Shown in pieces: positions 1 through 14,275 of a DNA stretch of 64,000 nucleotides (position 1 is its first letter; each line of letters opens with the position of its first letter). Source of the stretch: Pampus argenteus (taxonomy: Eukaryota; Chordata; Actinopteri; Scombriformes; Stromateidae); NCBI GenBank assembly GCA_036937835.1, contig CM072879.1:4936001-5000000 (forward strand), in the 5' to 3' direction. The notes under the pieces are model-generated. The model did not search any database. It was not told the origin of the DNA and saw only the letters and a program-made list of their open reading frames with translations. A program made the position numbers and the translations under genes.

Positions 1-3000
1 TAACCACACCATACTAAAATCCCATTCCCCATTGCTGTCTTCCAATAGGGATGACATGTGAATTAATGCATACTTGCAGCTGTAAACTCACACATACGTG
101 CAATCTAGATTTTCTGAAAAAAAGCCACAGGTTGGCTATCTGTAACCCTTAAGCATAGTTGCATCTTAGCCATTAAGCTCATGTAAGACACACTAGTGCA
201 TTGTGGCCTATTTTTTCTGCAATATTTCTATGAGCATAAACCAACACGTTCACATAATCATATGTTGACAACTGAGCTTTTGACTCTATGCATAGAGGAA
301 GGAATAATTGCAATAGCAGGGCATGTGAACACAATTAAATTAATTGTACTACATATGATTGCCAATGATGATTGAGAGCCTCCATTTAAAAGCCTAAATA
401 GCATTTCAATTTAATTCAATTCAATCCTATTACCCTCGCTGCCCCTCCCCCAATGCAGCATCCTTGCCTTAACTGATAAACATACAGTAAGGTACTAATA
501 ATTAATGTAGTCATCATTTATTGAAAATGCAGTACAATGTTGCATTTAATGTCATGCCCTGTCGAACACCCCTATAAAAGGGTTGTAGCTATGATTTTAA
601 TACTGAGAAAATGAGTTCCCCCAACACAGTCTCCCTCGAATTTTAAACAGAAACTAAAAATATTTTTTATAATTATATTTTAATTTCCATTTATTATTTA
701 GTCAGTTACTTTTGTTTATATTTAAATGCTATAATACATTTTTTTTAAATTGAATAGTGGTTCACATTTTGAATAAAAAGTGAGCATGTAATCCACCATG
801 AGTACACTAATTGTAGAATGTAAAATCCACCCATGTTACTTAACTCCCCAAATTAGCATAAGTACAGCAGACATAGTGCCAGTGTCCTCAGTGGTAGCTT
901 TGACCACTCCAATTACAGGTCTGTAGGGACCTTGTCTGTTTTCATATTAAACATGGCATTCAGTAGTCAGTACTGTCAGTGTCCAGGTGTTTTCCGTCTT
1001 ATGCCCCACATGTCAAAGCTCCTCTTTGTCTCAGATCAGAGGCTTTGACTGAAAATCCAACACAATACACAATAGTGTAATAGGAGTGACACTTTGCACA
1101 GCTCTCTCCTCTCTGTTTTACTCAACTCAACTCAACTTGCTTATATATATATATAAAATACTGGACTCTGGCCACAGTCACTTAGTGCTGATGTGACAGC
1201 TTTCCTGTATGATGTGGGAGGATTTGCCTCAGCAGCTTCAGGGGTTTTAGTCTATAAAGCCTGGAGGAAGCTGCTTTTGTCCTCTTTGAGAAACTGTTTC
1301 CCCAGCTATAAACTGTGTTTTATCATCTAATGGTGTTTTAACTGTACCTCCCTCTTCATACTTTTTTAGTTAAATATTCACAATGGGGCATCACTATAAA
1401 ATATTGACTTTCAGTGACTTCACTCCACTATTAGCCCAGTCCTAATTAGAACATCTATTCGGTAATTTTCATTAATCCGTCGGATTATTCATTGAACAGG
1501 CAGTGACCCATCATCTGAACAGGTTTATTTTTGCTGTTAATCCAACAACAGTTTAGATAGGATTATCTTGTCAAGAAAATTGACCTAGATACTATGATGT
1601 CTGCGCTAGCTCAGTCAGACACAGGAACAAGCCGCAGGTATGTTACGCAACAAGGTGGAGTTATAAAAGCCTTTTGATGGAGGAACTGTCAGAAGTCAAG
1701 GAGTGTGTACCGAGAGGTGTTGAGTTAAAAAAAAAAAAAAAAAAGAAGACAAAAAGAGTCTTTCCTGTTTTCTTTAAAACTGCACATATGTGACAGCCTT
1801 GCAATTAAATAAGAGCTTATTAATGCTGCAAATTGCTACCTGTGCTATTTCTAAACACAGTGACCTCTATAATTTAGCAACAAATTGTACAGTATGTGCT
1901 TGAAACATCCTCTGTCTTGCAGAGCTACTGTGTAAATAATCATGCAGCTAAAATTATTTGCTCATATCTTGTCTTGTTGGACATGTGAAAATGAAAACAA
2001 GCCTTTTCATCCAGGCCTTCTCCTCTGTGTTTAACAGAGCAGGTCTGTTGTATCTCTGAACTTGAATAGCCCTTTCTGAAACCATCACATTCAACGCTGA
2101 AAGGTAATTTTGACCACAACAGTACAGGGTATTGTCTCCGAAACAAACCGCACAGTAATCTCAACAGCGGTGAGAGTGGCTCTATTCAGAAGAAGACTCT
2201 GTGGCATTCGAGAGCGCGCCGGTTATTTGCCTGGAAATACAAGTCCAAGGACCCTGAGCAACAAGAAAGCTTGTTTCGACAAACATTGCACTGACAGTGA
2301 ATGGAGGCTTTCAGCACCATGGACAGAGCAAATGAAAGAAAACGGGAGCGACAAACAGACAAAGATGCTGGGAGCTCAATAACCTGGCAACCATCACATA
2401 TTGCCTCTACTGATATGTGTAGAAAATGTCAAATCAAACTCTATTCAGCCTTGTATAACATGGTTGGAGACCTTTCAGTAACAAATCCATTCTTACACAC
2501 TGAGACACCAAGACACTTATAACAATAAAGTTTCAACTTTTAGAGCCGGTTGGCCGTCTGCTACCACCAATAATATGTGTTACATATGATCGCAGTCGAG
2601 CATTGCATATATACCTTGGAAGTGTATAGTTGTATTTTACTTTGAGGAATATATATATATTTTTTAAATCAACAAAACCTGTTCTTTTCAATTAACAGGT
2701 ACGAATTGGACAAAGCATTGAGGTTTGATACCAAGCTGTCAAAACAACACATTATTAGATGACATATTATTATTAATACTCTAATTCATAGTGACATCCA
2801 TTTTGTTAAACCTGCATCTTTATTTTTGGCCACTTGAAGACAACAACACAATCCCAATTTTTAGCAATTTAATTTTAGCAACTTATTAAGTTGATATGGC
2901 AAATACATTAGCTTAGCTTTTGTTTAGTAATGTTCTCCAACAAACTTTGAGGCCTGCACAGAACAGGTGTAACAGGTGGACTCTTAGTGAGGGGTTCACA

Positions 3001-6000
3001 CAGCATAGAAGGTGAATACATATGCCCTCCACACTTCTCAGATTTTTATTTGCAAATAATTTTGAAAAACCATGTAATATTTCCCACCCAATTTAAAAGT
3101 ATGGACTATTTGGTGTTGGTCCATTACGTCCAACCCCATTAAAATCCATTTTAATTTGCAATTATAACATTACAAAATATAATGTCTCTGTAATGTCTCT
3201 TTTAGCTCTGTTTTGGTCTCCACCAACATTTTGTTGTTATTTTGGTAAAGTTGTAAAGCTAATTTGGCACAAATTATTCATCAGAAATACTGGTATCTTG
3301 ATACAAAGCACTGTTGATTTTACAGTACTAGTTTCAGGATTAAAAATATATTATGAATATTTAGGAATATTATCAAAACTATAATCTGATAAATCATAAG
3401 TCATTATGTGTAAAGCGTTGCATAAGAGAAGCTTTTAAGAATCTATCTGCTGTACAAAAAAGCATGAGTGAAAATGTCAGGCCCATTACAGTCAGTGGTT
3501 ATGTCAAAATAAATGAGACATATTCAGCATTTACCATGTTGGAGTCATTTGTGCTTATCTCCTTGAGTGATTACAGACACTTGGAAACAAGGTGTTGTTT
3601 CGCAGTAAAGCAGAATAAAATGCTGAGAAAACCACTCTCTAAATGGGTCAGGAAAAACTCAACTCAAAGTCTCAAAGATGACGTTCTTATAAGGGCAGAA
3701 TACTACCAAATGACTTGAAAATGGAAGCGAAAATGCATCTTTATCTTTAGCTGGATTGAATATATATATCAGATCGTGACAGTAGAGTAACATATCGAAT
3801 CAAACCATAAATTCTATGAATCGTCACCCCGCTATGTGAAGGTGTCCAAACATGCTGACAGTAAAGGAGATGGTGTGACCATCTCTTTAGGGTTACACTG
3901 ATATTTGCAGTCAGTGTGCTATTTTTTCATCACTGAGAATTAGCTTGTATGTCTTGTACTCTGATCCAAGTCCTCTTCGACTGGAGCTATATGAAAATAC
4001 ATTTTACTGCTTTGGCATTTACTCATTTAATTTTAGTTATCTTCTTTCTTATGAATTAATTTCTCTTTTAAAGCACAATTGCTTCTAGATTTTTCATGTT
4101 GATTATGTTTATGGGAAATGCTGTTAAATCCCATAATTTCTTTTAATACTACTAATTGTTAGGAAAATAGAAATTTCCTTGAACGAAAATGGTAAATAAA
4201 GTAAATATTTCTTTATTATTATAGTATTATTATTATTACTGGAAAGTTCTTAGAAAATAGTTGATATAACATTACTGTTTAAAAAGTGTGAATGTTTGGC
4301 TTCTATAGATGACAAACTTGTACTTCCGCTTTTCTGAATTTTCACTCCACATGCAACAGTCACGAACGATTTACAGATATAAAATACGAGCATGGAAAAA
4401 ATAAAACTAGCTAATGGCTACTTCAATATGAAAATATCTGTCAGTCAAAGCGCTCTTCTCTCCATACAAGAGACAATGATAGATATCAGTTCTCTGAGCC
4501 AGGCAGCCTGGCCCTGCCTGCTGCCTGAGGCTGACCTCTATTCTGCTTCTCATCAGTCCAACACTCATAGTGTGACGGCCACAGAGAAGCAGCCACCATC
4601 ACTGCACACATTAGAGCCTCACTGTAGTCTTTACATCAGAGAAGTGCATATAACACATGAACTGGCAATGATTAAATTAAACCCTATCACATTCTCTGAT
4701 CATTTATGGCATAATTTAGAGAGATGTTCAACTGAAAATCTGCAAGCTGTCACTGTGTTGTTTTTTTTACAGTGAAATAGTCCTCATTTTTACAAACTGC
4801 AGCCGGACAGTGTTGTATTTGTGTCGGAACTATACCGCTCTATAGTCAAAGTATTAGTCAGTCAGTAAGACTGTGGTTAGGTCAGAAAGCTGCCTGCCTG
4901 CTGGCGAGGAACTGCAAAAGAAATGATGTTTACACAGCAAGGCACAGACAGAAGTTTTAGATGAATAAATAATGCCTGGGATTAAGTCCCTCACTATTTT
5001 TAGTTCCTCATACCCTGTGATTATTCCCTGTCCTTCTCCCCACTTTTTTCACGATTATCCTAAAGCTTAACATGCTCCAGCTGCCATGGAAACTGCACCA
5101 TTGTTATAAAGGCAGCGATATAGTGGAGGAGGGGATCCAAAGGAGCAGGAAGCAGACTCTCTTTACACAGCACTGGTATTGGTTTTTGTCTGTTTGTGGA
5201 GGTGTCTTATGTTATGTTAACATCAGATTTGATGTTAACATGAAGTTTGGGAAAACTGGGATTGTTGCTACAGAACAGACATTGAAACAATACTGAAACA
5301 CAGTAAAACTGTTAGGATTTAGTTGTAAAGGAGTGTATAATGTAAAAAGTCAAGAGGTTTCATCACTATTAAATATAAAAGGGTGAATGAAAAATGCATT
5401 TATAATGAGAAAACATTAGAAAAAAAAGATATATGCAGTGCAAATGAAAACTAGGAAAACATGTGAAGAAAGAAAACAGGCTTCACTCATATTCGCATTA
5501 GACATCACATTATCACACAGAAGGTCATACATATGCACAAAGGCTGGAAGGTGAAGCACGATTTCAGCAGTTGATTTTCAGAAAAGCTGTGTGTGTTTTT
5601 TTTCTTTTTTCTGAGCAGCAGAGAGAGGGAGAAACGGGGAGGTGAGACTGATCTAATGAGACAGCGTGATCACAGCCTCCCTTTAGATCTCACAAACATC
5701 CCGGGCAGATCTTCCTGATCCGCGTCGCCCTTTTTCTTACTATGGCTGCCTGCTTTCATGTTTCAGAAGCCATGTCTCGCAGACAAAAACGCATGAGGGC
5801 AGGATATCACCTTGTAGATAATTCGCTTAGGAGGGGAATGTTTTGAGATTGAAACCGTCATGGTCTTGTGCTACAGGTCTGTGCATGTACAGAATCAGTC
5901 GGCGAAATGTCTTGAAAATGTCTGAAGTGGATGAATTTTCCAAGAATTTTATTGGATCTTTCAAAGCCAGTAGAATGGATATTTTCTTATTCATACCACT

Positions 6001-6784
6001 AACAATATCATTACTTTCAGTATTGTGTTTAAAAGGATTTTTCACCCAAATAGCTATTCAATTCCAGGGGAATCACTCAATTGACCACCTGAACAATTAT
6101 ATCTTACTGTAAACTAGGTATGGCAGGTCTGCCCTACACCAACCATGTGTGCATGGGGCTCTAGTGAAAGAGATGTTCCCTATTGCAAAAGTTTGCTGGG
6201 TGGTGTCCTTTTTTTTAGCCTTTTCAAAAGCAAAAACACAAGATCTAACTATGTTAGCGATGATATGTATATATTTTGTGGGGTTACATTTATTTAATTA
6301 TATTAGAAATTAGAATAGAAAAAGCCCCATTCAGGACTAAACTAAGACAGTGTTCCATTAATGTATTGTTTTTGTATTGTTAAATGTATCGTTTGCCTGG
6401 GATATGTGGCTTTAGCATTACATCATGTATGTAACCATTCTGTGCAAACTTTAAACCCGCAGTACGAAATTTTAGCCCTCTGCTAACTTGAACGGGAATA
6501 ATTGTTTTTCCAAATGTTATCGGACTGAATCATTGCACTCCTCACATGGTAAATCTGCAGCTGTTTTCACGGTAAACTCTATACATTTCATGATAGGTTG
6601 GAAAATGCAACATGTGTAGCGGATTTAGCGAAAGATCAATTCTTGTTTCGTTTTTTTTTTTTTTTTTGAAAAAGCAATCAATATTAATATTATACCTCTC
6701 AGTTTCAATCTCCTGAATATCACCATTGTCATTGAACTCCAAAAACAGTTTCAGAAACTAGCCATAATGCTACAACAAGCACTA

Positions 6785-7105
6785 ACAAGCTGACATCATT
6801 CAGCTATATTGTTTACCAGCACACAGATCCGAGGAGCACCTCATGTTGCAGCCTTTCAAGTAGCACCTAAAAGCAAACCGCCCTCTCTGTAATTAACCGC
6901 ATTTAATGTGCCATAACAACAAACCATTATAGAATATGAGGCCGACAAAGTGGGCTCCACATCGCCAAATATGAAACAAATTGAGCAGCTTTTCATAAGG
7001 GTCAATCACAACAACAGAGCACCCAGCTATTTACAGCAATTAGCGCACTTGACAGAGAGCTGTAAAGAATGGCTGGCAGGCAGCGCTGGCAGAACAGACT
7101 GTTTC
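6785..7105. promoter_or_regulatory. candidate conserved noncoding element
   Basis: This block has balanced base composition unlike its AT-rich flanks, no long open frame, and a cluster of homeodomain-like cores (TAATTA at about 6891, AATTAGC at about 7039), with CATAA and ATTTA motifs between them. Dense unrepetitive sequence of this type is typical of developmental enhancers in vertebrates. This is an inference from composition and motifs only; a cross-species alignment would decide it. Confidence 0.3.
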
Positions 7106-10100
7106 TGAGCATGTATGACTTTTACACTTCATGTTCTGATTCAACTGGTGGTGGCTGCATACCTGACACCGCTGTTTCTACTGATGTATCTAAGAGAGCA
7201 TAGAGCAGTGGCCTCTTACTCCCATCTTTACCTGTTTGGTTCGATCAACAAATTAAAAATGATTAAAGGGGGAACTCAATTTCATGCATCAAAGCCGTAT
7301 GTCAGTTGAATACTACTCAGACTGTGAAAAAAAGTTGGGCTCTGCCGCTTTGTTAAAAGTGACAAAATAACCATAAAATAACCACTTATCATGTCATCAT
7401 ATTTTTACCAGTCTGCGTTTTAATTGGGGTTGCAGAGTAAGTTGCATTATGGGAAGTGTAGGATCCAGCATTATTGCAGCTAAAAGTCTCTGTTGCTTTA
7501 GTCTCTTGCTAATTTCCCAACTTTAAGGAAGTCTGGAGCAATCTTTTAATACCAGACTGCTGACATCTATCAATCATTTAGACTGCACTTTGATTTTGAG
7601 CTTTATAGCTGTGAGATGAGACTTGTATAAAAAGGAATACTACAAGTATTAGACTGACACAACACGTTGGTGTTTTTGTGTCAAATTGTATTTATTATCC
7701 AATTAATCAACCAGTTGTCTCTACGGGAAGCACTTAACCTAAATTGATTCTAACCACACAAGCGTACACTTAAGTATCACTATTATTAGTTGTAGTAGCA
7801 CGAGAGTGCTAGTATCCTATGATAACGTACTCAAACTTGACAAAAATGTATCTGTTTTGATAGATTCGATCCTGATGCAAACTCGATATCGATGGGTATG
7901 TCATAGCTTCCAATACTCATCACTGCAGACACAGGTTAGTCAGCCCCAAAGAAGTCCCTTGGACTGCAACTAGCTATTATTCTATTATATCTTACAAATG
8001 AATCTGCCAATCGATAACGTTGTCTCAAAACTGCCATAAATAGTAAAAAAAAAAAAAAAGATCGAACTTGAAGCGACATGTTCAAAAAACGTATTTTCTT
8101 ACTAACAGTACAAAACAGTGAAATTAAAACCAAACTAATCCTCACATTTGAGAAGCTGGAATCAGTGAATGTCACTCGAACAACTAAATCAATTTATCAA
8201 CTAATCGTTTCAGCACTTGTTCAGTGGAAAACTAGTAGTGTCAGCTTTCAGAATCCATATATCACTTGGACCCTAGTAGGGTTGGACGATATGTCAAGAT
8301 TTTCCTACAGGCCACCATCAGCCCAACGACCGGCTGATATATTAGAATCTAGAAACAGACGTGATGCCAGAGAATAAATCAACTGTATGTGTTCCACACA
8401 CGTTGGGTTCATATGTGACACTGTGGGGACATTGTGTGCTGCTGTCACATCAATATTTCAGCACAAAGCCTATTGTTTTAAAGAGTGTGACCAAGGCCGT
8501 CCCCCACCCCAGGCGCTCTCCGAACTAGACCATCATGTCAACAGCGATGCGACCTGCACGTGCTCCTCCTGCACGCTGGCTATAGCACCCATGGGCCTCT
8601 GGTACTCTCTGACAACCATCATGGCAAAAGCGGCATCGTCTGAGACGCACACACACACTGCCATCATCAGCAGATGTGTCATGCTCTTGTGTTGTGCTTG
8701 TGATTGAAGCTGCACTAAGCGATGACGATAAAAGAGGAACTGCAACTGAAGAGGATTTCATCTCCAACATTCATTCATCCATCCTGACATTTTTCTACTC
8801 ATATCCAAATTTAATAGAGTGGGACCAGCATTCTTTTCCCAGCCACTTCCCTCCAGCTCATCCAGTGGGAATCCCAAAGTGTTATGTAAGCCCACGAGCA
8901 GAAATACCAAATCTACCTGAGAGAAGGGGGAAAAATTAATATTGTGATGTCCCCAAAAACAATTCCAGCACGTTGCTCTATGACCAATTTGTATGACATG
9001 TCTGATCGTAGCAGAAATACTAACCAGAAATTTCCACTTGCACCCTAATACAGCACCAAGCGATTTACGTCTTTATACTCCCTCGTGGCATCGTAGCACA
9101 GCTCTGGAAAGGTCACCGTGGTGGCGATGAGTCTCTCTTCCATCTACACAGTTCCTTGGTAAACAGCGAAATGCTACAATGTAAACAAGGTTCTTCCTCC
9201 CATCTGTCTTCTGTCTGATCGCTCACTTACGTGATCTTTTGGACTTGAACTATGTTTAACAGTAATCATAAAAGAAAACAAATCACAAAAAGCATGATCC
9301 CATCCCTTTTTAGACCAAATGACCAACGTTTAGATCAAACTGGTCTAAAATATGTTTGCAAAATAAGCTGATATCACATTTAACCTACTACAGTTTTTAT
9401 TGCTAATGAGCAAACATTCAAACATATCCAACAGTTGCCTACTTACCCAACAGCTAGCTAGTTTATGGCCACCCGATGAATCTACGGTTCATATCCACTC
9501 AACCTTGAGCTGTTGTTTGGTCTCCAACAAAATATCTGGCGCTTTAGCTGCTAAAATGCTCCACTATAATCTCCAGCTAGACGTCTGACTGCTCTTTGGT
9601 GCTTGGCAGGTTACATACAGTAGGCTTATCAGTGCTTAAAACAGCTGCATCCTGCATCAGCAAACAAAGTTGATAAGAGCAGAGTTCGTTGGCAGGAAAA
9701 CCCCACTAGAAGTCGCAGGGTTCACATTATTATCATTATTATTTAGCATTTGATCCTTTGCTACAATAAAAAATGTTCCCAAATATTTTGTTCCAGTGCA
9801 CAGTATTTGCATCTGTAAGGCCTCACATCCCTTCTCCAATCGTTCAAGACTCAACTGAAGATTATTTTGATTTCTGGATGATGACACTTATTATTTCCAA
9901 ACATTTCCCTCTCGATGCCATTTGAGGATGCAAATGTGCCAAGTTGCCAGGTGCAGGTATATATATACAGAAGCATCTTAAAACCATAGTCGATGGCCCC
10001 CATTGAAATTCAATTCAAACAGCAATCACACCTCTCATCCTCTTAAAGCCTCTCCATTTTCCAATCAACAGAATGAACTCTTCACATGGTTGATGTCTAA

Positions 10101-13100
10101 CAAACAGGTTCCAATGCCGGTGCCTGTTTCTGGGGCAGACAAAATTCCACACAGTAATTACGGGGGAAAACGAAGCAGCTGATTCTATTGTGTGGTCTGA
10201 TACACTGAAAAGGTCACTGATCTGTGGACTGAATGGATGCCTTGGGAATTACAATAAACCCTTTGTCTCCACAGAGGGACCATTCCATCTCACCTACTGT
10301 TCTCTTTCCATCTAATCAGTATGGAGAGGCTGGCAGCAGGAGAGATGACAGACAAACCACAGTCCTTTCCCATAAAGCCGGGCAGAAGCATGCTGGGGGA
10401 CGTCTATTGAGTTATGCTGCCACCCCCCCCGCCTCTTGTTAGGCTGGGCTGCAGGGAAAATGGGCACGGAGCGGTTGAGGTCAGTACAATGTAACAGCTT
10501 CTTAGAGGAAGCAGGTACCCTCTGTTTCTGTTATCATCCTCCGTCTTCTACATGTCTGCGAAACATCTTATATGTCCTCCAAACCCAAGTAGGAGAAGAA
10601 TTGACTGACGTGTTTTAATGGCAGAAAGATAAAAGTAGACGTAGCCAAATGGCAGCCAGCCATAGGTCACAGTAAAGGGCAATGGGCTTTACAGAAGCAT
10701 CAGCTGAGACTAAATTCTTTTAGGTCACTGGTCAATACAGAGGAATAATGAATGACTAGCATTTAGCTTGGGAAATTACTGTTTCCATGCTCACAGCGGC
10801 GAAACCCACAATCAATGGGAACTGAATTCGGTGCCAGGTGGTAAAATCGTAAAGTGACAGGCGACACATAGCTGTCGTTTATCGTGCTGCAGAGAGATAG
10901 ATTTCAAAAGTGAGGAACACTTTTTTTTTTGTCCCTCAATAGCAATTTTTATGGCGCAGAGAAAAGAGTTGATGAAAACTACTTAAAAGAACACTTTCAT
11001 CCCTAAAACTTTCTTATGATATTTCTGTACAATAACTTTCAAACAATACCTTTTTTTTATACCTTATTTTGAGGAATGTGATCCAAAAAAAGGCAAACTT
11101 TAAAATTGTTAATGATTGTCTTGTCGAAATAAATAACAGCCATGAAATTATGATTTGAATTAAGACCTGATTCCATTCCAACTTCCTGAACTTGACTTTG
11201 GCTGGTGCCAAAAAATGATTGAGATTAATTTCTAGCCCGTGTGATGTGAGAGAGGTGATTGGGAGGAGTTGGGTTGAAACTAACCAACTGATGAATTTTC
11301 ACAAGAAATTCTTTATTTTTTTATTTTTTTGTTTTTTTTTCTAGAGTTTTGTCTTCCTGAAGGTGTGTTAAGACTGAGAGGATTTTAAAGGTGGCAGAGT
11401 TTAATATCAAATTATTGCAAAGATGCGAGTAAACACAAATAGATGCAAAAAAAAATAAAAAATAAAAAGTCGAGTTGAGAATGATTTTAAAGCCAAAAAA
11501 TGTGCCAATCCCAAGATTTTATATTTATACATTCAACTGTGTGGCATTTTGATAAATGACTTCCTTGATTCATTTTCCAATATTCAACTAATTCACTTTG
11601 CACATGTTGGTAGTTATATTGGAATAGCAACACAAAAATGTATCATACCTACTCCATATGGGTCTAAACCTACTTGTGTGGCAGATAAGGGATGAAGATA
11701 AGCTGCTCAGTGGTGTTGAGGCCACTGGAGATTAAACAGATTGTTTAGGTAAAGCAGCGACTTGTTCACTGATTAAAGTGGCAGCCTTTGTTACTTATAA
11801 AAGATAAAGACAAAGGCTGGATGGGGCTGCTCAGGAGGTTAGTCATAAAGGCCTGAGCACCTCTGGGACTTAGAATCAGACTGGGTGGTAGGAGGACTCA
11901 CAGTGCCATGTCATCATCTGTCTGCCGTCATCTGTGTTAACACATAGTGACATGAAGCCTAATTTCCAGGAAAGAGCAGGATGCGGAAGGAAAACAGAAG
12001 ATAGGAAATCAGATGATTCACCCAGCGGTGAGAGAACAGAGCAGGCTGCCTGCCATGACGGTGTGAGCAAAGTACCTTCACTCCCCATGATAAAACATTA
12101 ACCGAGAGGGTTTACACATGACGAGAACTGACTGTATGCCCATCACTATGATGCTGCTGTTCCCTCCTACGCTGTAAAAACTGTTACATGGACACATTGT
12201 ATCTATACTCTCAACCCCTATGCTATCTTCCCACTGTGGATCACAAATACTTATACTGTACATAATATTCATATTATACTTTACATTTTAAAGATGCAAC
12301 GTTATGTTAACAATGGATCAAATTACTATGTTTAAGGGGGAAAATGCCACTTGTAGCTCTACGGACAGTCTCGTTCAGTCAGATAAACTACACGTCCAAC
12401 ACCAAATGGCAGACAGACAACACTATTTACTCTGTGTTAACACGACAGACAAAACAACTTGTGTTTAAACAAGTTTTCTAACCACAGGGAGCCAAAAAAC
12501 CCAGTAATGCAGCTTTAAAGTAATATGATATTACATTGATATTAGCTTAACCTTTACTAGTGTGTGTAATATAACCCATTAGTGACCAGAATGGACAGTT
12601 AGTTAACCCCCCCTTTCATGATCATTTCCCACTTTGTTTTGTTGTTGTTGGAATAAACAGAAGAACTTGGCATGAGTAGGTAGAGCCATCCTTGCTGCAC
12701 AGAATGACCGCCAAAAATATAAAAAAAAAAAAAAATCTAAGGAAAAGAGTCCTCATGCTGCCCACCCTGTCTGACTGACAGCTGGCGATTACTGAACCTC
12801 TGAGCCGCCACTGAACCGCACACGCTGAGTAATTTTGGTAGAAATGACCTCATGCATGTGTAATTAACGTGGGATGAAGTCATACAATTCAAAGAAGATT
12901 AAAATAATAATAATAATGAGGAGGAAGCTGCACGCTGGTAAACCCAGCCGCTTCATTTTCCCTTCTTGATAATTATGTATCACAATTAAAAAATGTGTTA
13001 AACAGAACGTTCACAAAGACGAGGACTGTAGCGGCTACATGAAGACACCCTGCTAATACTGCTAACACAACCTTGTTCTCCACATTCACCAAAGCAGAAA

Positions 13101-13200
13101 CACTGAGGCTTGTTGCAAAGGGCCTTTGCACACACGTGGAACTGCATATGTCTGGATGGTAAAAATGCTCTCCTAAGGATAAGGTCACAAAGGGCTAAAA

Positions 13201-13203
<3 letters not shown>

Positions 13204-13231
<28 letters not shown>
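13204..13231. repeat. (CA)n microsatellite
   Basis: An uninterrupted run of about 14 CA dinucleotides, directly visible. It is an ordinary fish microsatellite and a possible polymorphic marker. Confidence 0.95.
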
Positions 13232-13237
<6 letters not shown>

Positions 13238-13959
13238 TAATATCAACAGGAACATAGTAAGGTTTTAGTTTTTAAAGCTCTCACGTGATGGTAAGACATT
13301 TAGTCTATTTTTGAATGCAAGGTGTAAAACCGTGAATAATGGCTCAAAATACTGTCCAGTGGCTTGAAGTTTTGGCCTTGAAAATCTGAACCAGTAGACC
13401 CGGTGTGCTCGTCTTTGAGAATACACACGTCTGATTCTTAGTTTTAACCTTTCAAATGTCAGTGTCCTTCATAAATTCTCTGACTCTACTTCACCTTATC
13501 ATTTCATCACCCCGGGGGTCACGGTTTATGCACCTTTCAATAAACCAAAGCAGATAATCCAGCTGCCATACAGCTCTCTGCTGGGAGCCGGATGGCATTT
13601 GAATGTGAACAGCTGATGCACACAATGCTGTGAGTCCATATGGAGGTGACAGGTACTCTGTGTTAAATATTAACAAGCCTGCAGCTGTTGCCAGATTTGA
13701 CTGACAGCTAAATTGATCACATGAAGGTTTGTTGTTCCAGCTGCTGTTGTTGTTGTTTTTTTGGAATAGCTTTTTATCAGTCAGTGCAGATAATGTCTCC
13801 AGCACGGATCACTAATTCTTTCCCTGAACGCATATGATCTATTGTCACCAGCAGTCATTCCTCTGCTTGCGTTGTTATGGTCGGTCTGCAGAAGCCGCTC
13901 TCACGTCCTACCTGTAGAGCAGAGCAGGTGACAGTAAATGTGCGCAACGACGGACACTC

Positions 13960-14275
13960 ACCAACCGATTCAGCGCGCTTTGCCAAGGAAGAAAAGGGAA
14001 GTCCGAAGTTGGAACTAGCCGCCAGCCACCATCTTCTGCAGGGACGAATGAGAGAAAGTGCGAAATGTCAGAGAGTCCGTCCAGTAGCACATATCACACG
14101 GCTTCATTACAGCTGACACGGCTGGAGCCGCGGCATAGTGGACTGAACAGCGCTGATCCCACATCGACAGCCGAGCACCTCACTGTGCGCTCATTCCCCA
14201 GGCAGCAGCAGCAACAGGGAGGAGCGTCAAAGCGCACGCAGTGTGGCCGGAGGATACCGGAAGATTAGAGAACTG
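13960..14275 (-). promoter_or_regulatory. candidate CpG-rich promoter and first exon, minus strand
   Basis: A local CpG-rich, GC-rich island in AT-rich surroundings. On the minus strand it contains AAGATGGTGGC, a motif common at housekeeping start sites and YY1-like in form. Further along that strand are two splice donors: GGTTG/GTGAGT at about 13968 and ACAG/GTAGGA near 13910. The frame opened by that ATG stops after five codons, so any exon here would be untranslated or use another start. No downstream coding exon was recognised, so the gene, if real, is unknown. A divergent promoter shared with serinc2 is not supported, as serinc2 starts about 3.5 kb away. Confidence 0.3.

Larger units (their letters stand above)
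1..13850. other. gene-poor intergenic DNA
   Basis: No open reading frame here resembles a known protein or is joined to others by plausible splice sites. The open frames are short and lie in AT-rich sequence with poly-A/T runs (about 1726-1744, 6651-6667, 8045-8059, 12720-12735) and a TA-rich run near 1141-1156. An AATAAA at 2524 follows a 90-codon open frame (2110-2382), but nothing identifies it as a gene. One block (6785-7105) looks conserved and is listed separately. Exons of an unrecognised minus-strand gene starting near 14 kb could lie here unseen. Confidence 0.55.

Noticed and set aside
2110..2530. 90-codon open frame followed by AATAAA, as a small gene
   Set aside because: No recognisable protein features, no supporting splice structure, and the AT-rich region gives such combinations by chance.
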